Source: Folioceros fuciformis (lineage: Eukaryota > Anthocerotophyta > Anthocerotopsida > Anthocerotales). Taken from it: a DNA stretch of 50,361 nucleotides. The stretch is taken from assembly GCA_049999805.1 (NCBI GenBank), contig JBNGIO010005967.1:1-50361 (forward strand), written 5' to 3'. Shown in pieces: positions 32,635 to 45,379 of this stretch. The notes below the pieces were generated by a model that was given only the letters and a program-made list of their open reading frames with translations, did not search any database and had not been told where the DNA came from. The stretch's first letter is position 1. The number at the start of each line of letters is the position of its first letter. The translations under genes were made by a program, and so were the position numbers.

Positions 32635-34641
32635 TCAGTGTCCAAAATTGCATAGTTGAACAAACTCCATGTCGCTGTCCACATACTTTGTCCAGTAGTC
32701 CTTGTATTGAGGCATAGCAAGGTCTAGCCATGGCTTCATATTCCCATTGAAGTGGATGACTGCTGCACTCTTGATTTTGTCAGCACTTACATTCGGATTG
32801 TATCCCAATCCAAGCACATGCCAAGATTTGTCCAACGGTTTCGTTGTTCTATAGAAGGTGATGAGACCAGGTGGCAGAGTTCCCAGCTTCCACAACGTCC
32901 GATTCTCATTCTGCACAAGTTAACAAAACGACCAAGGCCATAAGAACTAACCCAGCTTGGAAGTAGACACTACGTCAAAGCAGCCAGAATGAGTAAGCTA
33001 GAAATAACCTACCAAATTCTGCCAGTAGTGGTATTCTTCTGTACTCTTCTCTCGCTTCCACGCATCCAAGTCAAAGAAGTTCATGCCATAGGCCCAACCA
33101 CAGGCTTTTGGATTAAACTTGGAGCTGATCAATGGATTGGAGAAGTTCATGTACTTGTCGTATCTATGGAAGGATCCGAAGCACGTCTCTACAGCACCAT
33201 TCACTTTACCATCCATATCCACCTCCCACAGTTTAGTTAGATCCTTTTGAACCACAATGTCATCATCCAGAAATAGTATTCTGTGCAGCTTCGGATACAT
33301 CTCTGGGAGGTAAAACCGAAGATGGTTGAGCATAGACAGATACTTGGGATTCCTAAACTTCATGTTCGCTGTGTCCTTGGTAGCATTCTCCATCTTGAAA
33401 TAGAAGTTCATAAGGTTTGCCGACTCCAGTTGTCGCAGGACAGGGACATAAGACGAGTTCAAGAACTCGTAGTCTTCAACAGCCTTCACTTCAATGTGTG
33501 CATCTTTGGGAGGGCGCATCTTGAACCATACCTGCATCGCTCCGAGGTTCATCTTATCCGTGACAACATGGAAGACATGTTTCCTCGGCTCCCAAGCGTT
33601 CTTCACTGCAGAGTTCACCACCACCGATGCCGCAATCACATTGTCCGAGAAAATGGCATAGTGGTAGAGATCCGGATCCTCCAGAGCAGCAGGAGGAGGC
33701 TCATCCGTCTCATACAAATGAGCATTCGAGATCCGTTCCTCCATCAGCTGCATGGTGAGGCAGTGAAGACTCTTAGGGATGGACTTGGCCGCGATAAGGC
33801 TGGAAAACGCTCCCGACTTCTTGGCCTTGGTGAGCTGGTCATTGACCTGAAAGATAGTGTCCTTCAGCTTCTGTATCTTGAGCTGGTTGTCGAACAGTTC
33901 CCTGGCATCCAGTATCGCCTGCCTGGTAGACTTAGATCTCTCCTTCAGCTCCCTCTCAAACCGGTGCAACATGTCCTCGTTCACAAAAGGAGCCTCAAGC
34001 AACGCCTTGAACTCAGGCCTGCTCATAAGCTCCGTATAATTCTCCGCTTGCTCGTCAAAGATGCGAACCTGACGCATCATATCCAACTTCCCCCGCCGCG
34101 CTACCCCGGCATACGCCCTCACGATAGCGATCTGCTCCCGCGCTTGCTTGTACAGCTGCTCCGCCTTGATCCTTAAGGGATCCACTTTCGTTTTCAAAGC
34201 CAGAAAGGTACGCGTCACATAAGTCTGCAAGTGCTCTGCAGTGGCAGGAGTGCTATCGATTCCCCCGGAGCTCCCTACCTGCCACAAGCGCCAAGCCGAA
34301 ACCTAAAACCTCCAGCCACAGCCCCATCATCCATCCATGCAGTCCAAGCAACCAGCTTCCAGAACAAGGCAATCCCGTGGGAAAAAAAAAAACGAAACAA
34401 ACCCGACATTCCAGCAAATTGCTCCCCCGCCCCTCGCACCAAGCTAAACCTCCATCCACTCCCACGCGCAAGATCAAAGACAGACTCCCAGATCCAGTCC
34501 CCTTACCGACACGGCAGACGAGCCTCCCGCGAACAGCATGCCAATCCCTCCGATAAAGGCGACCACCAGCATTGCAGGCAGCACGCCTCTGTAGGCTATC
34601 CTCTTGGCCCTACCGGCGGAGCGGCCTCCCCGTTGCCCCAT
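32635..34641 (-). CDS. galacturonosyltransferase, GT8 family, GAUT10/11-like (second copy)
   Basis: Golgi pectin glycosyltransferase, paralogue of the gene at 11492-13495. Exons 34641-34507, 34278-33013 and 32910-32635 give 558 residues. The first exon encodes MGQRGGRSAGRAKRIAYRGV and a hydrophobic anchor (about residues 22-42). The catalytic domain includes ILFLDDDIVVQKDLTKLWEV, NGAVETCFGSFHRYDKY, CGWAYGMNFFDLDAWKREKS and HFNGNMKPW. It is closer to canonical GAUT11 than the first copy: FGSFHRY and KIQKLKDTIFQVNDQLTKAK match well, where the first copy has YGSVHTL. Intron phases and the final exon length (276 nt) are identical in both copies. The first intron here has a good donor (gtaagg). 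The start is the first ATG before the anchor. A gap lies 80 bp upstream. Confidence 0.95.
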
Positions 34642-34721
34642 TCCGCCTTGCAGCAGCCGGCGAGCAGTGTCATTCAACCATGGATGCGCGGCTGCAGACA
34701 GAAGGACTCAATGCAGCGCGC

Positions 34722-34821
34722 NNNNNNNNNNNNNNNNNNNNNNNNNNNNNNNNNNNNNNNNNNNNNNNNNNNNNNNNNNNNNNNNNNNNNNNNNNNNNNN
34801 NNNNNNNNNNNNNNNNNNNNN
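34722..34821. other. assembly gap (100 N)
   Basis: Exactly 100 N, 80 bp upstream of the second GAUT start codon, so its promoter is incomplete here. Confidence 0.98.
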
Positions 34822-36862
34822 TCCACCCACCGGGCCCCGGTGGTCTCAGAAATCTCTCTTTACCGGGGGGGCTCTTTACCCTCCCTTTCCTTCGTAATCA
34901 CGCGTCTTTCCAAACGGCTGTCGAAAACCACCGTCATCACCGGTTGTTGCCAGTCCACATCGTGAGTGGGAGGCCGCATGTTATGTACATGAAAAAGCGT
35001 GGAGCATGATTTGCGAGCCATTCCACCTTCGTCCATTCCGGAGCGTCATGAGGAAGACTTCGCACCCAATACCTCTCGTGCATTTTCATATTCAGCCTTC
35101 CAGGGTCAAAGGAAACAACGTGGCCCAGTTCCCAACAAACCAACAGGTGGTAACATTATTCAACTAAAGTGGTTGAAAGCTTTGTTTGTATGTCTCAACT
35201 TTGTTCTATCAGCCTTCTATTGCATGCAAAATTTCTTGCGGGGAATGCAATTTTCTTGGTAGGAAGGATTTTTCAAGAGCCTTCCATCTTCCTCTTAGAG
35301 ATACTGTCCAACCCTTGTCATCCGATAGAGTGTGTTGTTGGGCATTTGTGAAGGGAAGTCTTGGATCCTTGTGTGTGGATGTCTCAAAAACCCATACGAT
35401 CCATGGATGCATATGTACCTTGCGGGATGTTCTACCCACACGAGGTATCCCCTTTAAGATGTTCTCCCTCAACGAAGAAGAGATTCGAGCTGGAATGCTC
35501 GTCATGACTTTGGGTACAAAGCTTTCAATCTTCTTCCCACTTAACTTCGTACACGAGGGACAGTTAGGTGTGCGCGTGGGCCCCAAGGACTCTTTATTCA
35601 ATAGCTTTAACTCTCCATGTGAGCAGGTGGTTGTTGTTGAGCGTGTTTACAGACGAGAGTTGGTCGGATGGAAGTACTACATTCATTCCTCATTCTCATC
35701 TCTGCGATGATGGGCATGTGGAAGTACTGCATTTATTCGTGTGTGTCTGTACTAGCTTGACTAAGAAGTGGTTGTGAGTCCAACCACGTCTATTCCTTCA
35801 TCTTCCATTCCTTCATCTTCCTTTTGCCAACAAGACTTGGTTGCTTCACAACTCGTGTCATGGTAGTCGTGTGTACTATTTACAACAAGAGATTTACTCC
35901 TTGGGACACCTCTGGTAGGTATTGATCTAAACCCATGATGTTTATGGACGATGTGTGTGGTAGCCTGTGTGGTCTAAGCCATTTGAACTCTGTTGAGTGT
36001 TGTCATTGTTGCATTTGAACTCTGGTGAGTGTTGTCATTGTTGTATCCATGAGGTTGTGGAAGCCATTTTGAACTCTGTTGAGTGTTGTCATTGTTGCAT
36101 CCATGAGGTTGCTGGGATTGTGGGAGGAAGAGAACATAAGGATGTATTACTATAGAAGAAGAAAAGAGAAGCTGGTCGAGAAAATGAGCAAGTGAGGCAG
36201 AGGATTGTGCACCGACACCACCGGCCCCCAGGGGGCAGGAGGCCGGAAGACCAGGTTGTGGACAGAAGCATTTAGGCGGCGGATCAGATATGGATTTTGG
36301 GATTTGGAGAAAAATGTTTGGATTTGGGAGTTGGGAGTTGTGGGCGGCAGGCAGGCAAGTTGGAAGTAAAGCGTGAAACTGTAAAACCTAAAACCCCGTT
36401 ACTTTGGCGAGCGGGAGGAAGGTGGCAGCAGATATGGCGCACGAACCCCTACTTGGCTGCATCAGGCGCTTGTGAGGCCATATTTGACTTATCCTGCCTT
36501 GTGCTGGACCTGGCGTAGGTAGGTTTTTCGCTTGCTGGTCTGCGCACAGATCTGCATTGGTCACGGTGGCCTGTGCGGCAGCAGGAGAAGCACACAGGTT
36601 AGCCCACTGCAGACGGGAACACGGTGATGTGAAGCAGCCACCCACCTGTAGTCCCCGTTTTCTTATCTCCCTTCTCTGCTCTTCTCTGCTCTGCCATTTC
36701 CTCTTTCCTGTTCTCTGTCTCTCTTGTCCCTGTTCCCTGCTTCCCTGGCATCCTCTGCCAATTCTTGCTGCAGCACCAGGGCTGCTGAAGGACCTGACTG
36801 CACCGGACTGATCTTGGAGTCCAATCAGCTAATTGGTGGTCGTACCAAGGCCGGGAGGTGCA
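34822..36862. other. intergenic region with no supported gene
   Basis: The longest plus-strand frame, 35186-35710 (about 174 residues), has no domain I recognise and no splice or context support. Around 35160-35950 the DNA is T-rich, with the look of transposon-derived or old repeated sequence. From about 36400 the sequence becomes the probable leader of the zinc-finger gene. Confidence 0.4.
35975..36110. repeat. short tandem repeat
   Basis: Three copies of 'tttgaactctgttgagtgtt' + 'gtcattgttg' with the core starting at 35982, 36015 and 36069. The spacing is uneven because the third copy is preceded by an extra 'catgaggttgtggaagcc' stretch. Confidence 0.8.
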
Positions 36863-39800
36863 ATGGCGCCAGCTGCAGCACCGTGCCAGTCTCTGCACGA
36901 GCTGGCAGGAATGTGCGAGTATTGTGGAGAGGCCTGCGACAGCACAACCGACGAGCTTAATGCCATCAACTGCACGTTCGAGGGCTGTCCCAGCCCTGAA
37001 ATTTATCACCAGAGCTGCATTGAGGCCTACCTCAAGAGCATACGCTTGGACAAGTATGTTGTTGTGCTGCATTCGGGATCTGGGGCGGGGGCGCAATGCA
37101 TTGCTGATTTGGTGCTCTGTATTGGCCCTCTGGACTATGATTTGTGGTTTATGGCGTGTGGGGATCCGGTGTGGGGGCCCTGCTCTTCTTCTTCCTCCCC
37201 TGTGCTGCTGCTGCTGCCTGCAGTTTTGGCGGGGTGCTGTTAGGTTTTCGGACCAGCTCCTCATCCTCTGTCTTGGCTTCTTCGCAGGCAGCGGAAGACT
37301 GGGTTTCAGTGCCCAAGAGGATGCGGGAAGGGTTCCAAGTGGGATAAACCCTGTCCAGGCAGGGTGAGGCTTCTGAATCCGGCTCTGTATCGAGAAATGA
37401 ACGCTGCTTGCCCTCCCTTCTCCCCCTCCCGTTTAGCTGGCCCTTGAGGGATTGTTGGGTCTTGGTTTGTACATGCTTGTTGTGATACTGGAATCCATAC
37501 CCTGGACCGGCGTGCACGTTGGGGAGCTGCGGGCTGCTCTCCTTTCCTACCGTCCTGGTTGATCTTCCTGTCAAGTGAATGCTGTCTGCAACTCATGGTT
37601 TGTGACTTGTTCTGCAGGTCACTAAATCACATCCCATCCACGCCCGCAATGATAGTAGGTGTGTAACTAGGCTTCGAACTAATTCTAGGTTCCCTATCAT
37701 CTTCCAACTTTGGTAAACCAATCAGTCCTTCTCCGGCGCTAGAGTGATGACACTTTGTGCTGCCATGGTATGCAGCAAAAAGCGCAGGAAAGCAAAGCAG
37801 CCTGAGCCAGCTCCTCAGTTGCCCTCCCCAGCTTCCGCGAAGAAGCAAGCAGGTCTCACCAAGTCGAAATCCGTTAAATCGGATAAGGAGAAGTCTCCGG
37901 AGGTGGAGTCAGAGGATAGTAGAGTATGCCCTACTCCGGTGAAAGCACAGGTCTTGAACAGGGCTTCGACCTTCCCCGGTGGTGACAAAAGTTCAGCTTT
38001 GAGTAATAGCAATGGTCATGGGGAAGCAGGTGCTGCTGCTGCAGACATGAAGGATGGGGATGGACCTTTCAGTGGAAGCAAAATTGGTGGCAGCTATATG
38101 GAGAAGTCTTCGGATAGTGGGTCTGCCGACACTTCCGACAGTGAGGACTCTTCAAATGCTTCACAGATGAGTACATCAGCACCATCTAGAGACTTCAAAG
38201 AAGTGCTTGCAGGTCCTCGATACATACCGGCACCACCAGTTGTGAATGCATGGGCGTCAGGGCGTCCGCGGAATGGGGATATTCCCTTGCCTCCAGGAGT
38301 AAGCGGCCAATGCCTTGGCTTTTTGGAAACTAAGATTTCTTAGGTTATATCAGGGACTTACTGTATCTATGTGTGCTTCCCAGAAGGATCAAATTCAAGC
38401 TGTGCCTCCTGAGGTTCGGCCAACTTCAGCACAGCCAGCCAACCAATCTGAGCCCACGAATGTCAAGCAAGTAGTCCCTGTGTCAGCGGAAGAAGCAAGT
38501 TTACTAGCTGAAATTGATAAACAGGAAGAGCGACGAAAGAGGTAAATCCCCGAAACGGCACAAAAAGTGACTTCGCACATCTAGCATTTATGTCTCTTAG
38601 CTTGACCCGTGCGAATTGGCAGGGCGCAAGGTAAAAACGAGAAGAAGCATGTACGGCAAGTGTTAGCAAAGCTTCGGGAAAGGCTCGATGACTTGAGAAA
38701 AAGTAGAGCAACTTTGTCAGCAACTGCTGCCCATATTTCCGATGAGATCCGGAACAGTACAGCAAGTTCTGATGCGGTTGGCAAGAGCATGGCTGCGAAA
38801 CTTACGTATTCAGATGGGCAAGGGACACTGGGAAAATGGAGTCCACTCTGTATCAATGCCCTCAGGAATAGGAAGGCAGCGGCAATTGTGAAGCACTTAA
38901 AGACGTGGGTCCTTGCTGTCCTGTTACTGCCCTTTCTAAGATGAAGCTTTCCTCAGGACCCTGAGGCTGCAGTTGTACTCATTGGTACTTATTTCTTTGC
39001 AGCGTAGGATTTGATGATGTGCAATGCAATATTGCGATCCAAGCTGCTGGGATAAGTGTCCAGAATTGTCTTGAATGGCTTCTAAGAAATGCAACAAGCA
39101 TACAGGCTAATAAACCAGATCTGCTGCCGCAAGGTCCACCAGTGGTGAGTCAGGAGTATGTTTTCTACGTTACAGTTACCTCCGAAGTACTGTCTGCACC
39201 TTATCAACCTTCTTACTTGCTTTTCCCCTTTTGCAGGAGATCAGTGTTGAGCTAAAACAACTGGACGAATTGTTGAAGTCAAAAGACTTTACTCAGGTTA
39301 GATCACAAGTGCGGTTTTTGTCATGAACTTCGTAACTACAGGATTCTGTATTGCTTGAATCCTGCGTTCGTCAGCATGTTACAAGCCCGCTTAGCTTGAT
39401 GCTGTCCCACTTGTGCAGGACCAGATAGAAGTAGCTGTCGTGAATGAATGTGGAGATATAGAAGCTGCTATGGAGCAATTGAAAAGGGGTAGGAGTCAAA
39501 GAAATGGAGTGGCTTCCGGGCCCACTCGTAGCGCCACGCCTGCAGCACAGGGATCACCCACTGCTTCGTCAAGTAATGGGATGCCGAGAGGCGCCAACCC
39601 TGGAAATACTGGCTCCATCTGGGATGGCAGCCGCCGCACAACGGCAACAGGTAGCAGTGTACGGCCAAGCCAGTCTGAAGATCCGGAGTTTGAAGATTCC
39701 AGAAATTTTGCAGGAGGCGAATGCATCTCAAATGTTTCGATGTACAATGCCCGAGTAGGTGTCGAGGAACAGCGTGCATCCCCAAGAGAAGTGATGTCTA

Positions 39801-40879
39801 GTTTAACATCTACGAGGACTTCTCTTTCGAGGGAAGGAGGTCGACCACCATTTGCTTTGCCCAGCAAGCCACAGGTACCAGGATCGGTGGAGCAGTATGT
39901 CAACACCATGGAATCATCTGTGGCAACCAGCAGCTACTCTCGGCTGCCAGTTTCAACCCCGGAAGTCCCAATTTTCAGCAAGCCTTCCATGGAGCTGGTG
40001 TCAAATGCATTTGTACCTCACGTGAACAGCAGCTCAGGGCCTTCAAGGGCATTGCCTGGGGCTGGGTTCTTCCATCCCCAGTCTGAGCACGGGCAAGCAA
40101 TGGAGAATGGTTACAGTAGCTTCCTGAGCGAGCCCACGGCCTCCACCGTGACAAGTGTAACAGCAGCTGTTCTGAATGACGGGGAATACGATGAGCAAGC
40201 CATCAAGGAGTCCATGGCCCGCATACCGGAGTCCCAGGATTTGACGGAGTCTTCCATTTGGAATCCGAGGCACGAGTCTGAAATATGGGGAACACAAGGA
40301 CTAGGAGCAGCAGGGCCTTCGTCATCCTTCTATAACTCCGACACAGCACGTAGGATAACTACCAGTGCCCCAGCTTTATCAGAAGCCTTCAGTAATGGGG
40401 CTGCCTTGGGGTCCGATCCATCATATGGGCTGAACGGGAGGAATGGGTTTACCGGAGGGAACTGGAACTCGAGGTTAGGGTTGACACAATCGTTCCGCAA
40501 CATGCGCCCAGCTCCAGGTTTCGGGGGTGCATCTGCCCAGGCCCAGGCTCCGTCTGTGGGCATTCCTGACAGTGATTATTCCTTCGAAGAAACTGAAGGC
40601 TGGATGCATGAGTGTTTCCCACTTCGTCCCCGGAATGGGTACACACGGCCAGCTGGTTTGTATGACCAGAGTTTGGCCTACGGTGACCAACAGCGACATC
40701 GACAAAACGGTTTGAATGGCGTGCTTTCTCAGGCTGTCAGTGGGGCTTCTCACGGTAGGGCTGTGACCGTTGGGACTTCGCCAGGTATATGGGAGCGTCA
40801 TCCTTTGCGGGCACCGGTAGAAGAGCAAGATAGCCTTGTAAATCACTTGGTCGGGCTGCTGAAGGGTGTAGAAGTTTAG
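36863..40879 (+). CDS. plant zinc-finger/coiled-coil/UBA-like protein (NST1-like, uncharacterised)
   Basis: Nine exons: 36863-37053, 37288-37363, 37618-37658, 37776-38298, 38384-38541, 38623-38904, 39003-39144, 39237-39296 and 39419-40879, in frame, about 977 residues. The N-terminus is a Cys/His-rich finger: CEYCGEACDS, CTFEGCPSPEIYHQSCIEAY, then TGFQCPRGCGKGSKWDKPCP and SHPIHARNDSSKKRRKAK. A coiled coil follows (KHVRQVLAKLRERLDDLRKS). Then come two helical blocks that look like UBA repeats: VGFDDVQCNIAIQAAGISVQ with NCLEWLL, and DQIEVAVVNECGDIEAAMEQ. The last 450 residues are low-complexity, rich in Ser, Pro, Gly and Asn. Proteins of this plan are common in plants, often labelled 'stress response NST1-like', without known function. 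The start is the ATG just before the finger. No identity to yeast Nst1 is claimed. Confidence 0.8.
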
Positions 40880-41349
40880 ATTCGTGATCCTTCAAGGGGC
40901 GTAGGGAACGATTCATCGACCTATCCCCGCGAGGGTGTGACTTCATAAATCGAGATCTCCTTGCACACGTCGTGACCGCTGAGCAGCTTTTACCGCCACT
41001 TTTTCCCCTGCTATTGTTAATACACTGTTGTCTGCAATGTGACGTAAACATTTCGGTGAATTAAGACTTTAGGTAAGTTGCTGAAAATAAACCTCGGTCA
41101 AACGCCAACAGTTTACACCGAAAGTAGTTCGGAAAGGGTGGGGTAATGACGCTTTAGTAGAATAAGACAAACAACATAATTCGGAGATTGCATATACTTC
41201 CAGCGTTTAGACCAAGATAAAACTTCAAAGCGCATGGACAGTTGGCAGACCAAAAACGACAGTCGATCTCAGACTAATCTCACAAGTCCTACCATACCCA
41301 GCCTCCTTCACAGCAGCAAAATCTGAGACATGGAACTCAGAAAGGAGTT
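40880..41349. other. convergent intergenic region
   Basis: Lies between the 3' ends of the zinc-finger gene and eIF5. No gene seen. Confidence 0.5.
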
Positions 41350-42762
41350 TCAGTTATCTTCCTCATCCGACTCTGCCTCCGCACTCCGAAGCCAGGTGAC
41401 GAAAGGGTGTGCGGATTTCCGGACCTGCGCACCTCCAGGCTTAGACGCACAACTGTCAAACCACTCTAAAATGTGATCCTCATCCAAAACATCTTCGTCG
41501 TAAAGAACCTTCAACAAAACAGCAACCTCATTTCCCAGGTCGGTTCCATGGCTGGTGCAGTGACTTTCCAGTACGTCCAAAAAAATCTTTTGCTGTGCAC
41601 CATCCTGCACCACCTTCGCCAAGAAGGCTTTCCTCTTCGCAACCTCCTTGGATAGACCTTTGGAGACTCCTGCAAACAAAGCTTCGAAGATAGCAGAGAG
41701 CACCTCCTTTGGGGACTCTTCCTTAGCCTGACAGAGGGCAGCAAACTGCGCAGCAGTGAATCCTTTCTGAAGACACTCTTTGAAATCTTTCACAAGCTTC
41801 TCGTAAGGGCTTAGCTCTACAGCGTTCGGGGAATCCAAAACTTTCGTCTCATCAACAGCTTCCGAAGGGGGTTCCACTTTCTTGGATGACAACTTCTTCA
41901 GCAGCTTCGGCTTTCCCTCCTTGTCCTTGGGGGTTCTTGGAGTCTTCACTCGTGGAGAAGTTTGAGATTTCTCCGGTATGGTGAGCATGACCATCTCACT
42001 CGTAGCTGTGCTCAGCTGCTCCTGGATGCGCTGCTTGGCCGCCTCGGCAGAAGTATCTGTCTGCCACTCAACTCCATCATCATCTACCAAAAGATCCTCA
42101 CCCTCATCCACGAGGCTGGCGACAGGTGACAGCTCCTCGTCAGATCCATTGCCGTTAGCCGTCGATTTCTTCTTGGTGGACTTCTTGTCGTCATCTGTCC
42201 CCTTCTTCTTCCTCGAATTCTTCAACTTCTTCGCTTCCTCGTCAGCCAACTCTCCCTGATCCAGCCTCTCTTTCTCTGCTTTCCTCAGACCCTTCTCCTT
42301 CTTGCCAGCCTTCCTCTGCTCTGGGGGATTCTTCAAAATGTAGGTGGTCAGCTTGTCACGCATGTCAACTTCGGAAACAAAACCACATGCCTGGCACTTC
42401 AAATTAATGAGCTGACTCTTGGTAATATTGATGTCGGTCTCCGGGTTCCCACAACCATAGCATTGCACATACTTCTTGATGAAGTTCTCCAGCAGACCTG
42501 CAAGCTTGGCCGTGTCGTGCGCCCCATTCACAATGGACGTTCCAGTCTTCTCGTCAAACTTGGACTGGGCACCGAGCTCACATCCGAAGTATTTGGTGGT
42601 GTAGGCCGGACTCCTGGCCAATGCCTTGGCGACATCAACCATGTTGACCACATTGGTCTTGATCCCATTTCCACGGCCCTCAATCTTGGTCTGCAGACGG
42701 GGCATCTTGTAACGATAGAACGCATCGTCACGGTTACTTGCCCCAATGTTGAGCAACGCCAT
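41350..42762 (-). CDS. eIF5: eukaryotic translation initiation factor 5
   Basis: GTPase-activating protein for eIF2 at start-codon recognition. One uninterrupted frame, 470 residues. The N-terminal domain starts [20 protein letters not shown]; Arg17 corresponds to the arginine-finger Arg15 of the human protein. It continues with [20 protein letters not shown]. The C4 zinc ribbon is [10 protein letters not shown]...LKCQACGF (Cys101, 104, 123, 126). The central linker is highly charged, Lys-rich then Asp/Glu-rich. The C-terminal HEAT/W2 domain ends in the aromatic-acidic boxes ([10 protein letters not shown] and [17 protein letters not shown]). The frame is open 36 bases upstream, but the ATG at 42762 gives the conserved MALxNIG start. 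The absence of coding introns fits plant eIF5 genes, which often have only a leader intron. Confidence 0.97.
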   Translation of the reverse strand: MALLNIGASNRDDAFYRYKMPRLQTKIEGRGNGIKTNVVNMVDVAKALARSPAYTTKYFGCELGAQSKFDEKTGTSIVNGAHDTAKLAGLLENFIKKYVQCYGCGNPETDINITKSQLINLKCQACGFVSEVDMRDKLTTYILKNPPEQRKAGKKEKGLRKAEKERLDQGELADEEAKKLKNSRKKKGTDDDKKSTKKKSTANGNGSDEELSPVASLVDEGEDLLVDDDGVEWQTDTSAEAAKQRIQEQLSTATSEMVMLTIPEKSQTSPRVKTPRTPKDKEGKPKLLKKLSSKKVEPPSEAVDETKVLDSPNAVELSPYEKLVKDFKECLQKGFTAAQFAALCQAKEESPKEVLSAIFEALFAGVSKGLSKEVAKRKAFLAKVVQDGAQQKIFLDVLESHCTSHGTDLGNEVAVLLKVLYDEDVLDEDHILEWFDSCASKPGGAQVRKSAHPFVTWLRSAEAESDEEDN

Positions 42763-44100
42763 GATGACAAGCGAACAGATGGGATCTCCCTCGCCCACAC
42801 CGGGTAACTCAAGCCTTGCCCCTCTTACCAGGCTCCGGAGAGTCGGCTACAAAGCGATCTTCACGCGATGGATGAGAAGAAACGTTGCAGCCTACTCGGG
42901 CCAGATCATGACAGAGTATCTGACATGGGCAAGGAGGCTCCGGCGCGACTAGGGAACAGAGACTGGCCTGACTTGGCTGCATGCAGCCGCTCCCAATCGT
43001 CCCGTGGCTGACGCTTACGTCTGTTCCTTCTTGTGGGACAATACTCCCCAAGCAACCCGACCGACCCCAGGTAAAAGCAGATGGCCTGAGACATAAAAGA
43101 ATGTGCCGCCACCGCAACGACCTCCTTCGCGCTCCGAACCGTAGCCCCTGCCCTCCAAATCTTCTGACCTGAAAAACTACGAGCAGCTCGTACTCTCCCC
43201 GCCTGCAACACGTCCCGTAAGAAGTCCACAATCACACAGACAAGCCATTCTACACCAAACCCATTCCAAACAACACCAACTCCGACCCGCCCGAAACCAC
43301 ACAAACGCAACAACTCCAAGCACGGCCACAAACCTTAAAGAAAAAGGCCTTTCGCAGCAGCTCAGCTAGGCAGCAATCGGATCTGTGACTCCCCACACTA
43401 GATCAACAGCCGAAGGAGCGGTGCCTCGAAGATGAACTCCCAGAACACAACCTGAGCCGCACGCACCGGCCGCTATGAAACCCTTGCAAACCCCAGCAGC
43501 CGCACCGAGCGACTGAGCTCCCGAGAAAGCAACAGGGCGGAAGCGGGCAACCGAGCCTTGTGTGACGCACAAGACAAGGCGGAGATCCGGCAACAAGGCT
43601 GGAGCAGTAGCGTGCAGCAGAAGGAGATGCGCAGTGAAGCGGAGGGAGGAAGCCACAAGGAGCGGGAGACAACCGCAGGGCACGCGAAAAGTTCTAGATC
43701 CCGCAAGGAAACCCTAAAAGAAGTGGTGGCGATGGAGGGGTCCAATAGGCCAAAGGCACCGCTGGCTCTGGCTCACGCTGGACTCTGGCCTGAGGCGCCA
43801 CGACAATTCCGTTGCGTAAATTCCCAAACTCCAGCTCACAATGTACACCCGACTCTAAAGTAAAATTTATGATCCCAGTAACCTTTCAGACAACCTTGGC
43901 GCGCCGCGCTCGCTTCGACATTTCTGTTACACTCCAACTCAATAATGTCGAAGAAATGGGGCCCATAAAATACAGGCGCAACTCAGAACCTTGTAAAAGT
44001 TTGAAGTGGGCTTGAGCTTTAGCTGCCCATGGCCCATGGGCATTCGATTTTAATAACATCCGGGAATATGACCCCAACTTGCGGGCGCCTCAAGAACATA
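42763..44100. promoter_or_regulatory. probable leader and promoter of eIF5
   Basis: No coding exon recognised. The region probably holds the eIF5 5' untranslated region, likely with a leader intron, and its promoter. GC-rich to about 43750, then AT-richer. Confidence 0.35.
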
Positions 44101-44117
44101 ATGCAAGTAGCTTATAG

Positions 44118-44360
44118 AGCTCCGTGCGCCTGACACCGGCTTGCTAGCGGCATGGATTGGGTATACCAGTAAACGCGCAATCACAGGAACAGAATGCGAG
44201 TAGCGAAGAAAACTCCATGCGTGCGACACCGGATTGCTAGCGGCATAGGACTGCGAGTTGCGAACAAATCTCCATGTGTGTGCCATCGGCTTGCCGGCGG
44301 CATCAAACTGCGAGTAGCGAACAAAACTCCATTCCTGTGACACTGATTACCAGCTGCATG
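44118..44360. repeat. degenerate tandem repeat, about 55 bp
   Basis: Units with 'aactccatgcgtgcgacacc' + 'ggattgctagcggcat' then 'gcgagtagcgaa'. 'gacaccgg' or a variant occurs near 44132, 44225, 44281 and 44337. The first interval carries about 38 bp of extra sequence. Confidence 0.75.
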
Positions 44361-44569
44361 GAACCTGAATTTGAGATTGATCTTGTAAGTCGAGTCGAGA
44401 CACAAACAAGAAACTAGTACTTTGTTCAGTACCTACTTCTGCAGCAACCTTGTTTGTTGCCTTGAATTTGATGGAGAGGCAGCCCGAAGGGCTTCACGCA
44501 AAAAAAACGTGTGATATGAGACTTCTGTCTGTATCAAGTACATATGCTTGGCATGGTGAACTCTTTTCC

Positions 44570-44850
44570 AAGAAGCTGCTTGGCATGAAGATCCTAAGCA
44601 ATTCCGCGAATGTTGGCTAATGACTCCCACAACTTTCACCGACATTTGCTGCTTGGTGGCTGAAGATCTCTTAACAAAACCTCTCCTACCACTGAGGCAA
44701 ATTCCAAAGAGACAGTTAGTGGATGACATTCAAGTGGCCTTAGCATTGAGATGTCTAGCTACAGGAGACACTCTCAAATCAGTAGCAGAATTGTTTCGCT
44801 CGGCGGAATCAACAACATCAAAACAAGATTTTCATATAAGAAACCGTAGC
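44570..44850 (+). pseudogene. PIF/Harbinger-like transposase fragment
   Basis: The plus-strand translation reads EDPKQFRECWLMTPTTFTDI, then PLRQIPKRQLVDDIQVALAL, RCLATGDTLKSVAELFRSAE and STTSKQDFH. The order F-R-x-x-x-x-x-x-F-x-x-(I/L)-C, then basic 'xKR', then ALxxLATGDxxxxVAxLFxxxxST, is that of the N-terminal part of HARBI1/ALP1-type DDE nucleases. The DDE catalytic region is not found downstream and the frame soon ends, so this is a truncated, presumably inactive copy. Confidence 0.72.
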
Positions 44851-45379
44851 CGCATCGTCGGGAGCAACAGCTGTTGTAGCGGGCGGCTTGTTGATTTGAG
44901 GTTACTGAAGTCTCGTTGTAGCCATAATAGCTAAGCAGGGAGACTGTGCAGGGAGTCAGTGAGCCGGATCAGGACGCTCCTCTTATCTGCCCCAACTATG
45001 CAATGAGAACATTTCATTTGTTGCACGTGCATGCAACTCAGTCGGCACTGGCGCCAAGCTTCGAATTCGACGATGTGTAAGGATTGGTTTTCCTCTTCGA
45101 TGAGGAAGCTCGCCAAAGCTTGGAAGCTCGCCGCCAATGCCAAGTTGTACGCGCGTACAACGAAATGTTCTTAATGAATGCGCAGTGGGGGAAGATAGGA
45201 GGATATTTCCTGGTCCTGCTCATGGTATCTCCTTGCGCTGTCTGCCACTCTTACCCATGGCTATCGCAGCAGCTTCATCAACAATCCACCGGCGACAAAA
45301 GCTGTCTCCCGTCCTTCTGCAAGTAGAGGCACCTATTCAATTCGAGGAGAGGTGGGGGCTCCAAACCAAGTTGCGGTTC
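44851..45379. other. no supported gene
   Basis: Possibly decayed remains of the transposase-bearing element; I cannot identify more of it. Confidence 0.4.

Noticed and set aside
35186-35710. A 174-codon plus-strand frame as a gene
   Set aside because: No domain, and the region looks like decayed repeat sequence; left as unassigned.
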